Shown piece by piece: positions 1-7,208 of a stretch of DNA of 64,000 nucleotides; the first letter of the stretch is position 1; each line of letters opens with the position of its first letter. A program made the translations under genes and the position numbers. Location: NCBI GenBank assembly GCA_033763835.1, contig JANRJS010000032.1:62001-126000 (forward strand), given 5' to 3'. This DNA comes from JAPKYZ01 sp033763835 (GTDB lineage Bacteria > Acidobacteriota > Terriglobia > Bryobacterales > Bryobacteraceae). The notes beneath the pieces are model-generated. The model was not told the origin of the DNA. It ran no database searches and saw only the letters and a program-made list of their open reading frames with translations.

Positions 1-183
1 ACGAAATTTTTCCGCACGCGCACCGCCGAGAAATCGGGCATTGCGGGCACGGGCATCGGATTGTCGATCGTGCAGGAGATCGTTCGCCATCACGGCGGCA
101 AACTCGAAGTGCGCAGCGCCGAGGGAACGGGTTCGTGCTTTACCATGGTGATACCCGCATCCGAACTTGGAGTGGAACGTTGA
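1..183 (+). CDS. Sensor histidine kinase, C-terminal fragment
   Basis: The first 60 codons are the end of a gene that begins before the window. The G2 box of a HATPase domain is visible (GTGIGLSIV), followed by the usual closing segment GTGSCFTMVIP, so this is the ATP-binding end of a histidine kinase that would phosphorylate the regulator encoded next. The stop codon overlaps the proposed TTG start of that regulator (TTGA, 180-183), which points to translational coupling. The sensor domain is outside the window, so the signal cannot be named. Confidence 0.85.
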   Translation, partial: TKFFRTRTAEKSGIAGTGIGLSIVQEIVRHHGGKLEVRSAEGTGSCFTMVIPASELGVER

Positions 184-1496
184 AACCGCCCATTCTCCTG
201 GTTGAGGACGATTCCAGCGTCCGTTCGACTATTACGACATTTCTCGAACTCGAAGGCTACGCAGTGGAGGCGGTGTCCTCCACCGTAGCGGCTATGCAGA
301 AGTTGAACGGGTCGGCGTACCCGCTGGTGCTGTCGGATATCTATATCGACGACCGCACGGGGCTCGACGTGTTGAACGCCGCGAAACAGTCGAATCCGGC
401 GTGCGCCGTGATCCTGATGACCGCGCGCGGCACGATGGAAACCGTGATGGCGGCGACGCGCGGCGGGGCGTTCGACTATCTGGCGAAACCGTTCGAGCTC
501 GATACGCTGCTCGAAACGGTGAAGAAAGCCGAGGCTTCGCTGGAACCGGACGAAGAGCCCGAGGACGAGGACGACGATCTGCCGACGAGCGAAATGATCG
601 GCTCTTCGGCGGGCATGGTGGATGTGTATAAGACCATCTCGCGCGTGGCGCCGACGGACGCGACGGTGCTGATCGAGGGCGAAACCGGCACGGGCAAGGA
701 GATGATCGCCCGGATGATCCACGAAAATTCGCGGCGTTCGGCGCAAGCGTTCGTGCCGGTGGATTGCGGCGCGATTCCCGCGAGTCTTCTCGAAAGCGAG
801 CTGTTCGGCGCGTTGCGCGGCAGCTACACGGGCGCGGAGAAGGATCGAGTGGGCGTGTTCGAGGCGGCGCACCGGGGAACGGTTTTCCTCGACGAGATCG
901 GCGACATCGACTCGGGCTTTCAGTTGAAGCTGCTGCGGTTTTTGCAGGAGAAGGAAGTGCGGCCGTTGGGCGCGTCGAAAGCCCGTCCGGTCGACGTGCG
1001 CATTGTCGCGGCCACCAATCGCGACATGCGGAAGATGGTGGACGAAGGCAAGTTCCGCGAGGATCTTTGGTTCCGCCTGAATGTCGTGCCGGTGGAACTG
1101 CCGCCGTTGCGCGAACGGCGCGGTGATGTTGCGCTGCTCGCAAAGACGTTCCTGCGGCGGTACAACGAACGGTACGGCTTAGCGACGCGGCTCACCGATT
1201 CGGGACTGAAGGCGCTCGAAGACTACACGTGGCCGGGTAACGTTCGCCAGTTGCAACACTTGATGGAACGGCTGACGATCCTCGCACCGCAAGGAGAGAT
1301 CGACGCGGAGGCGGTGATGAACGCAATCCGCGACGGCGAGTCGAACGACGCGGGCGAGACGCTGGCCGATGCGGAAATGGAGCAAATCCGGCGAGTGATG
1401 GCGGCGTGCGGTAACAATAAGAGCCGCGCGGCGAAGGTACTGGGGATCGAGCGAAAGACGCTCTATCGAAAGTTAGAACGCATGGGGTTGGGGTAA
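180..1496 (+). CDS. NtrC-family sigma-54 response regulator
   Basis: 438 residues. Residues 1-120 form a receiver domain with acidic pair E9-D10 and phosphoacceptor D53 (VLSDIYID). Residues 140-370 are an AAA+ sigma-54 activator domain: Walker A GETGTGKE (167-174) and Walker B VFLDEIGD near 235. The C-terminus is a Fis-type helix-turn-helix (NNKSRAAKVLGIERKTLYRK). It should activate sigma-54 promoters after phosphorylation by the kinase encoded upstream. I choose TTG at 180 because it gives a normal REC start (KPPILLVEDD) and overlaps the kinase stop; an upstream GTG at 135 would add 15 residues lying inside the kinase gene. The sigma-54 contact loop reads GSYTGA (214-219) instead of GAFTGA. 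It ends 13 bp before the tRNA. Confidence 0.92.
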   Translation: MKPPILLVEDDSSVRSTITTFLELEGYAVEAVSSTVAAMQKLNGSAYPLVLSDIYIDDRTGLDVLNAAKQSNPACAVILMTARGTMETVMAATRGGAFDYLAKPFELDTLLETVKKAEASLEPDEEPEDEDDDLPTSEMIGSSAGMVDVYKTISRVAPTDATVLIEGETGTGKEMIARMIHENSRRSAQAFVPVDCGAIPASLLESELFGALRGSYTGAEKDRVGVFEAAHRGTVFLDEIGDIDSGFQLKLLRFLQEKEVRPLGASKARPVDVRIVAATNRDMRKMVDEGKFREDLWFRLNVVPVELPPLRERRGDVALLAKTFLRRYNERYGLATRLTDSGLKALEDYTWPGNVRQLQHLMERLTILAPQGEIDAEAVMNAIRDGESNDAGETLADAEMEQIRRVMAACGNNKSRAAKVLGIERKTLYRKLERMGLG

Positions 1497-1509
1497 AATC
1501 ATTGTGTAC

Positions 1510-1583
1510 TCCCTGGTCGTCTAATGGTAGGACACCGGCCTTTGACGCCGTGAATCGTGGTTCGAATCCATGCCGGGGAGCCA
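1510..1583 (+). tRNA. tRNA-Gln (anticodon UUG)
   Basis: A 74-nt cloverleaf with encoded CCA. The acceptor stem TCCCTGG pairs with CCGGGGA and is followed by discriminator G and CCA. The D arm is GTC..GAC around TAATGGTAG, the anticodon loop is CTTTGAC with anticodon TTG, and the T arm contains GGTTCGAATCC. The U1-A72 pair and G73 are characteristic of bacterial tRNA-Gln. The gene is overlapped antisense by the end of a serine recombinase and appears to be the integration target of the element to its right. Confidence 0.93.
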
Positions 1584-3170
1584 ATCTTCTTTTTGGGTGT
1601 GCGACTGCCAATTTGCCCCATTGTTTGTTGCAGTTGCAAAGTTCGAAAGTGAAGTTTTTCGGTCTCCTGAAGCTGTCTCCATCGTCACTTTTCCCTCGAC
1701 CTGCGCCTTCGCATCGATCAGCATGTCGAAGGGTTGGCGGAATTCCGCAGCGAGAGTGCCATTCTTCCATGACGATGCCGCGAGCACACAATTGAGCAGG
1801 CGACGCTTCTCCGAGGGCGCCTGCTTGTCAAATAGATCTCCGGCCCGCTGTGCGAGTTCGAGGATTCGAACTCCTTCGTCCATATAGGATTGGTCCGCCT
1901 TCTGATGGTCCTCGATCAACTGAAGCATCCGGCTCTGTTCGGCACGCCACTCGCGAGATTTGCGGTCAAAGAACGCTACCTCAATCCGGCCATCCAGCTT
2001 GTCTTCGTAAAGCGTTTCAAGGCGGTTCTGAAGACGCTGATGGTCAGCCTTCAGTCGCGATACCGCTTCATCGTGGTGCCGTCGTTTGTCGGCATGGCTC
2101 TCTTTGAGCGCCGTGGAAATCCAATCGACGACCTCCTGGTCCAGTGAGAGCTTACGAAGCAATCCAGAGAACTCGGCTTCCAAGACCTCTTGGCGCACGT
2201 ACGGCTCCTCGCACTTCCCCTTGAACCCGGTGCAGTGGTAGTAGATATACTTGCCCTTCTTGATCTCGCCAACCAGCGCGCAGCCGCAATGGCCGCAGTT
2301 GAGCAGTCCGGTAAATAGGAAGTCGTGGTCGGTCTTCTTTGCGCGGGCGGCCAAGCGCCGGTCGAGGACTGCCTGAACCTGATTCCACAAATCCGGTGTG
2401 ACGAGCGGTTCGTAAGTTCCCTGAAAAACCCTGCCAGCCCATTCAAAGTGGCCGGAGTACACTCGGTTTCGAAGGACCTTGTGGACTGTGGCTGTAGCCA
2501 TGACGTTACCAGAACGGTAGTGCAGCCCCTCGCTTCCCAGCATCTTCCCGAGTTCCTTCACGGAACGCGTTCCTTCGGAGCAGAGAACGTATAGGCGCTT
2601 CACCAATGGCGCAAATTCCGGGTCCGGAACGACGATCTTTTTCCCATGCTCCCCGTCGACGTTCTTGTACCCAAGCGGAGCGTAAGAAGGCCAGATGCCT
2701 TGCTCAGCTTTCTCTAGCATTCCCTTTCGAGCCTCTTCTGACAAATTGTCGATGTAGTTCTTGGCCATCAATACCTTGATGCCGTGCATGAACTTCTCCG
2801 ATGACCGGGAGTCGCGGGAGAGAATCTGGCCTTCCTTGACGAGATGGATGTCAACATCCAAATCGTCCAAGATCACGTAGTCTTTCAAATTGCGGTAGAG
2901 GCGATCCGTTTTTTCGACTAGCAGGATACGGCACTTCGTATTCCGCTTCAGGAACGCGACCATTTCACCGAACCCGGTTCGCCCGGCGCGCTTGGCCGTT
3001 TCAACGTCAACAAATTCGCGCATCACCTCGAGCCTCTGGTCCGCAGCGTAATTAGAGAGGAGCTTCTGCTGGGCCGGAATCGAGAAGCCCTCCTTCTCTT
3101 GCTCCTTCGACGAAACGCGAGCGTAAATCACCGCGTGGATAGATTGCGTGGTGACAGTGGGGCGTGCCAT
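1521..3170 (-). CDS. Large serine recombinase (site-specific integrase)
   Basis: 549 residues. The N-terminal resolvase-like catalytic domain carries nucleophile S20 in YARVSSKEQ and the conserved EKTDRLYRN near 86-94. A Recombinase domain follows (about 150-285), then a zinc ribbon with C292, C295, C313 and C320, and a coiled-coil segment around 370-440. It should integrate or excise the mobile element lying to its right. The ATG at 3170 is preceded by TAAGGT. The frame does not stop before the tRNA: the last 20 or so residues are the antisense of tRNA-Gln, so the C-terminus depends on the integrated junction. The C-terminal tail is therefore unlikely to be important for catalysis in this state. 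Confidence 0.93.
   Translation of the reverse strand: MARPTVTTQSIHAVIYARVSSKEQEKEGFSIPAQQKLLSNYAADQRLEVMREFVDVETAKRAGRTGFGEMVAFLKRNTKCRILLVEKTDRLYRNLKDYVILDDLDVDIHLVKEGQILSRDSRSSEKFMHGIKVLMAKNYIDNLSEEARKGMLEKAEQGIWPSYAPLGYKNVDGEHGKKIVVPDPEFAPLVKRLYVLCSEGTRSVKELGKMLGSEGLHYRSGNVMATATVHKVLRNRVYSGHFEWAGRVFQGTYEPLVTPDLWNQVQAVLDRRLAARAKKTDHDFLFTGLLNCGHCGCALVGEIKKGKYIYYHCTGFKGKCEEPYVRQEVLEAEFSGLLRKLSLDQEVVDWISTALKESHADKRRHHDEAVSRLKADHQRLQNRLETLYEDKLDGRIEVAFFDRKSREWRAEQSRMLQLIEDHQKADQSYMDEGVRILELAQRAGDLFDKQAPSEKRRLLNCVLAASSWKNGTLAAEFRQPFDMLIDAKAQVEGKVTMETASGDRKTSLSNFATATNNGANWQSHTQKEDWLPGMDSNHDSRRQRPVSYH
1575..1584 (+). other. Candidate attachment site (left), tRNA-Gln 3' end
   Basis: GGGGAGCCAA covers the 3' end of the tRNA plus one base. 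The same ten bases recur in the same orientation at 61939-61948, and after a one-base insertion there the match continues (TCTT). tRNA 3' ends are classic att sites and a serine recombinase lies directly beside this one. The repeat is short, so chance cannot be excluded. Confidence 0.4.
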
Positions 3171-3204
3171 ACCTTAGACCATTGTCCCCCAATAGCGAAG
3201 ATTT

Positions 3205-3567
3205 TCAAGCCTTTTGCACGGCTGCGTCCGAGGTCCCGGGTATGCCGGACCGGCATCGATCTTTGCCTTCCCATTCGGACACAATCGCGAAGAAGTCGGA
3301 TAGGTTCGATGTGATTTGATTCGCGTCCGCCGGACCAAGTTTGCGGTTGGTCCGAGGTTGCAAAACTCGTAGTGTCCGCTCTGTCGCATCAGGTGTTCGC
3401 GGACCTTCGACGCGGGGAGTTGCGGCGGTAGAATCCTTCACATCCGTACGAGGTGTGGAACGAGCAAAATCTGACTCGATGCTGCAATCCAAATTCTCAA
3501 TGCCGCATACAACTTTAGCGATGCCCAAGTTCCCGGCTCTCGACGGAAAACGAAAATCTAATGGCAC
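3205..3567 (-). CDS. Small hypothetical protein upstream of the recombinase
   Basis: A 120-codon frame with a GTG start that ends 34 bp before the recombinase ATG, in the same orientation. No known domain is recognised. The C-terminal third (RKLGPADANQITSNLSDFFA) looks like a genuine helical segment, while the middle is rich in Ser, Thr, Pro and Arg. No convincing ribosome binding site precedes the GTG. It could be an accessory protein of the integrase or a chance frame. Confidence 0.3.
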   Translation of the reverse strand: MPLDFRFPSRAGNLGIAKVVCGIENLDCSIESDFARSTPRTDVKDSTAATPRVEGPRTPDATERTLRVLQPRTNRKLGPADANQITSNLSDFFAIVSEWEGKDRCRSGIPGTSDAAVQKA

Positions 3568-3833
3568 CGGGAAATCCGAAGCATCTATATAAAGTCCGCC
3601 GTTAGCGGCGGGGAGGGCGGGATGTAAAGCTGATGGTGGCCAGGCAGGGATTTGCGCAGCGTTACACGTATCTCGGGCTGTCTGCGAATGGAATTGAACT
3701 GGACCCCCAGAAAGACCTCACGGCGTGACAACGGCCAGCTTGGGAAATCAGTATCAAATTGTAAACAATGGACTTAGGCGTCAAAGGCATTGTTTTTCGT
3801 TAAGTCGTTTTTTTAGAGCACTTTTCAGGCTGC

Positions 3834-3865
3834 CGTTTATTAAGGTAATCGTTTATTGAAGTAAT
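3834..3865 (+). repeat. Two tandem 16-bp repeats
   Basis: CGTTTATTAAGGTAAT (3834-3849) is followed directly by CGTTTATTGAAGTAAT (3850-3865), two mismatches in 16. They lie about 170 bp upstream of the hydrolase start. They may be a tandem protein-binding site; no family is assigned. Confidence 0.6.
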
Positions 3866-4033
3866 CCAGGTAGCGGAAGGCGGAAATCTTCTCGCCAGCA
3901 CGCCAAGAAGTTGCTGTGTCGCGACCCAGCGCATTCTGACAGGGGGATCAGACGCTACACACCCCGGGGAGCAGCCAAGATTCTTCAAACCCACCACACG
4001 CGACTTTGGAAGCGCCAAGGGGTTATTCATCTC

Positions 4034-5854
4034 ATGGGCTTTAGTAGCACGCCGATCATCACCACCTGGTCAAAGCTGGCGCACCTTTGTTTTTTCTTCA
4101 TCATTCTTCCTTGCCTCGCCCAGCCGCCCGCTGTTTATGACTGGTCGAAACTCGATGAGATATTGAGCACATCCATCGGCGATGAGCGCTCCACCACGGC
4201 GAATCTCTTTTCCGGCCTGACACTGATGATCGCAGCGGGCGACCAAGTGGTTTACGCGAAAGGGCTCGGCGATCAGACCGTGGACACGGTCCTGCCCATT
4301 GCCTCATCCACGAAGATGCCTTCCGGGCTGGTGATCATGAAGCTTGTCGAGCTAGGCCTGCTGGACCTCGACCGTCCCGTTGGTGAGTATCTGAAGGCAG
4401 ACCCCACGTTCGTCTGGGGACCGGACAAGTCTGCCATTACGACGCGAATGCTTTTCAACCATACGTCGGGGTTGAGTGTGGACGCACCCTGCTTGAACGA
4501 CCAGCGCAGTGCGACGTTGCGAGACTGCGCGCAAGTTATCGCTCGGCAAAGCTTGGAATTTTCGCCACCTGGATCCCGCTTCGCCTACAGCGGCTCCAGC
4601 ATGCAGGTAGCAGGGTATGTAGCCGAACTGGTCTCGGGCAAAAAGTGGAACGATTTATTCGCCGAGTACGTTGGCCGTCCACTGGATCTCAGGCGCTTCA
4701 CTTACGGGGCTACAGATAATCCGCGGATCGCCGGAGGAGCATCATCCGACACGGGGGACTACTTGAAGATCACGCGAATGTTGCTCGCGGGCGGAGTCTG
4801 GGAAGGGAAACGACTCTTCTCTCCGGGAGTTTGGGAACTCTTCCGAAGCAACCAAGTGGCGGGAGTTCCGAAGCTGCCGGGGCGTAGCCCAGGTCGGGAG
4901 ACGCTCACCGGCTACAGTTTCGGCTGGTGGCACAGCGACCCGAGCTATCTGTCCCTCCAGCCAGTTCCCCGCACGAGCGGACCCGAACTAAGCGACCAAG
5001 GCGCGTTTGGATCGACACCTTGGATGGACCTGGGATTGAACTATGCCGCCGTCTTGCTTGTCAATAAGAGGACGCAGGCCGCGACTGAGCTCTGGGATCG
5101 AATCCGTCCGGTGATCGTCGAGCAGATTCAGAAAAATCGCGGCGCCTCAGTTTGTGTTCGCGCGCCCGATAGCCGGGCTGGATTGCTCGCTCCATCGTCA
5201 ATCGTTTCGGTGTTTGGACAAGGTTTGGCGGAGTCAACTGTAACGGCACCCTCAACGACACTGCCAACCGAACTTGGCGGAGTTTTGCTTCGGGTGCGTG
5301 ACAGCGCCGGTGTCGAAACGCCCGCGCGCCTGTATTACGTTTCACCAAACCAAATCAACTTCGTGGCACCGGAATCGATGTCTCCCGGCAACACTCTAGT
5401 TTTCGCGAGCCGCGGCGGCTCAGTCAGCCCTCTCTGCGCCTTTGCCGTCGCCTCCGGCATCGCCACCCTTTTTTCGGCGGATGGCTCAGGCACGGGATGG
5501 GCGGCGGCGTTGATCACTCGGGTCCTTCCCGACGGCAGCCAGATCCAGCAACCGACCATTCGAGCTGCCACGATTGGGACTGGCCTTGAGGCGATCCCGA
5601 TCGACCTAACCGGGGGCGAACAGGTGTTCTTGAGCATCTTCGGATCGGGACTTCCGGAAACCGTCAATGGAGTTACTGTTCGCATTGGGACGCTGACGCT
5701 TTCACCGCTTTACGCTGGACGGCAAGGCCAGTACCCAGGCTTGAGCCAGATCAACCTGCAACTCCCAACAAGCTTGCGGGGTATTGGCGAAGTGGATCTC
5801 AAGCTGACGCTTAATGGCTTCGAATCGAACACAGTCAAGCTGCTGTTCCGTTAA
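4034..5854 (+). CDS. Secreted beta-lactamase-fold hydrolase with TIGR03437 C-terminal domain
   Basis: 606 residues. I choose ATG 4034 because it starts a hydrophobic signal segment (HLCFFFIILPCLAQ) after a short charged N-terminus; the frame is open further upstream but that part has no secretion signal. Residues 35-365 are a serine beta-lactamase/penicillin-binding-like domain with S91-x-x-K94 (SSTK), the HTSGL motif near 143 and Y185-S-G in the second-motif position. Residues about 375-606 match the Solibacter C-terminal domain TIGR03437: SIVSVFGQGLA, then LPTELGGV, then YYVSPNQINFVAP. The enzyme probably acts as an esterase or peptidase outside the inner membrane. It precedes the enolase-receptor-sulfatase unit but is separated from it by a 105-bp spacer with a dyad motif, so it may be transcribed separately. 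Confidence 0.85.
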   Translation: MGFSSTPIITTWSKLAHLCFFFIILPCLAQPPAVYDWSKLDEILSTSIGDERSTTANLFSGLTLMIAAGDQVVYAKGLGDQTVDTVLPIASSTKMPSGLVIMKLVELGLLDLDRPVGEYLKADPTFVWGPDKSAITTRMLFNHTSGLSVDAPCLNDQRSATLRDCAQVIARQSLEFSPPGSRFAYSGSSMQVAGYVAELVSGKKWNDLFAEYVGRPLDLRRFTYGATDNPRIAGGASSDTGDYLKITRMLLAGGVWEGKRLFSPGVWELFRSNQVAGVPKLPGRSPGRETLTGYSFGWWHSDPSYLSLQPVPRTSGPELSDQGAFGSTPWMDLGLNYAAVLLVNKRTQAATELWDRIRPVIVEQIQKNRGASVCVRAPDSRAGLLAPSSIVSVFGQGLAESTVTAPSTTLPTELGGVLLRVRDSAGVETPARLYYVSPNQINFVAPESMSPGNTLVFASRGGSVSPLCAFAVASGIATLFSADGSGTGWAAALITRVLPDGSQIQQPTIRAATIGTGLEAIPIDLTGGEQVFLSIFGSGLPETVNGVTVRIGTLTLSPLYAGRQGQYPGLSQINLQLPTSLRGIGEVDLKLTLNGFESNTVKLLFR

Positions 5855-5860
5855 CAGAAT

Positions 5861-5874
5861 TGCACGATGGTGTA
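5861..5874 (+). promoter_or_regulatory. 14-bp dyad motif, site 1
   Basis: TGCACGATGGTGTA, with near-palindromic arms TGCAC and GTGTA. It lies 86 bp upstream of the enolase-superfamily gene and about 21-22 bp before an AT-rich -10-like sequence (GATAAAAAT). Three similar sites occur at 19489, 29455 and 29674, all in intergenic DNA of the same nutrient cluster. The spacing suggests an activator site overlapping the -35 region. Confidence 0.6.
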
Positions 5875-5959
5875 GGTCCCAAACGGGAGAGCATCTGATA
5901 AAAATGCGGGGTGATTGGGCTTGGGGGAATTCTACCCACGAGCTCGATATGAGCCCTAC

Positions 5960-7186
5960 ATGACAAGAAGAAACCTATTCCGTCTCGCCCTCTCCCTCCC
6001 AACAGCCGCGTGGTACAGCCGCTTCCAAGCGATGGCGGCGCCATCAAGAAAGATGGTGAAGATCGTCGACATCAAGGCGATGCGCCTGAGTAGCCCAGGC
6101 ACCAGCATCATTAAGATCAAGACGGATTCCGGCATCGAAGGCTATGGAGAGGCCTCAGCCTCGGGACCCGCGATCCGGGCGCGGATTGAAGACATGAAGC
6201 CGCTACTGGTCGGTCAGGATCCACTTGCGATCGAGTTCTTGTTCCATCGCATGACGCAGATGACGCATCCTCATCTGCCGCATATTCCGTCCGTCGGTGG
6301 AATCGACATGGCGCTTTGGGATCTAGCTGGGAAGATCCTGGACCGCCCTGTGTATCAACTATTGGGTGGGCCTTTCCGCAAGTCGATTCGGATGTACTCA
6401 CACGGTCATATCAAGAATCTTTCCGATCGAGGCGAGTGGAAAGCATTTGCCGCCGAAGCAAAAAAGGCGCCTGAGGGCTTCACGATCTACAAGCAGGATT
6501 TCGGGAAGATGATGCCCCGCGCGGAAGAGGGGGCAGGCCGGCCCGTGAACTTCACCCAGGATGAGGTGAAGAAAATCGCGCGCGGCTTTGAGATCGGCCA
6601 AGAAGAGTTTGGGGACAGTATCCGTATTGCCGTACATGCGCATAACGAGTTCGATACGCCGACGGCCATCGACCTTGGGAAGCGAATCGAAGCCCTCGAC
6701 CCCCCATTTTTCGAAGACCCCTTGGCTGTTCCCTATTCCGAATCCTGGCTTGCCCTGAAGCGTTCCTGCCGCGTGCCATTGCTGGTCGGCGAGAAGCTGG
6801 AGTTGTTGGCGGGATTCAAGCCGTTCCTGGAAACGCAGACGGCCGACATACTACACCCGGACTTGGTTTACTCCGGCGGCATCACAGGATTGAAGCGAAT
6901 CGCGAACTTTGCGGCACATTACCGAATACCGTTGGCGCTGCACAATGTGGGACACCTTGTGAATACTCTTGCCGCAGCCCACTTTGGATGTTCGATCCAG
7001 AACTTCTACCGTTCCGAAAGCAGGCTCGGTGAAGGAGATCGGCCCGTGGAGAAGCAAGCCGCCAGCAATGCCCCAACCGTCAAGAATGGCGAACTTGCGG
7101 TGTCCGAACTCGCCGGCTTCGGCGTCGATTGGAATCTGGACGAGGTCCGTAAGCAGATGCTGCCTGGCGAGCCGTGGTGGGACTGA
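5960..7186 (+). CDS. Enolase-superfamily enzyme (mandelate racemase/muconate lactonizing family)
   Basis: 408 residues from ATG 5960; this start gives a twin-arginine signal (TRRNLFRLALSLPTAAW). The two-domain family fold is shown by the N-terminal capping domain (35-140, with GGIDMALWDLAGK near 113-125) and the barrel: K178 (IYKQDFGK), E252 (FFEDPLAVP), E278 (LLVGEKLE), D301 (ILHPDLVY) and H328 (ALHNVGH). Members abstract a proton next to a carboxylate, typically dehydrating or racemizing sugar acids. The place of the first metal-binding Asp reads VHAHNEFD, with His at 227, which is unusual and makes the subfamily uncertain. It is followed after 22 bp by a TonB receptor and then a sulfatase, so the substrate is probably an imported carbohydrate or a derivative of it. 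Confidence 0.85.
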   Translation: MTRRNLFRLALSLPTAAWYSRFQAMAAPSRKMVKIVDIKAMRLSSPGTSIIKIKTDSGIEGYGEASASGPAIRARIEDMKPLLVGQDPLAIEFLFHRMTQMTHPHLPHIPSVGGIDMALWDLAGKILDRPVYQLLGGPFRKSIRMYSHGHIKNLSDRGEWKAFAAEAKKAPEGFTIYKQDFGKMMPRAEEGAGRPVNFTQDEVKKIARGFEIGQEEFGDSIRIAVHAHNEFDTPTAIDLGKRIEALDPPFFEDPLAVPYSESWLALKRSCRVPLLVGEKLELLAGFKPFLETQTADILHPDLVYSGGITGLKRIANFAAHYRIPLALHNVGHLVNTLAAAHFGCSIQNFYRSESRLGEGDRPVEKQAASNAPTVKNGELAVSELAGFGVDWNLDEVRKQMLPGEPWWD

Positions 7187-7208
7187 CTTTAGCGACTACG
7201 AGGTTCTT

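Larger units (their letters stand above)
3171..4033. other. Long spacer between recombinase and nutrient cluster
   Basis: Apart from the doubtful minus-strand frame at 3205-3567 I see no gene. It contains a perfect GC hairpin, CCGCCG-TTAG-CGGCGG (3596-3611), without a T tract, and an AT-rich stretch at about 3785-3865 with a 16-bp tandem repeat. The AT-rich stretch, unlike its GC-rich surroundings, may hold the promoter of the downstream hydrolase gene or recombination sequences. Confidence 0.5.

Noticed and set aside
135..179. GTG at 135 as the start of the NtrC-type regulator
   Set aside because: It lies inside the kinase gene and adds residues not seen in receiver domains.
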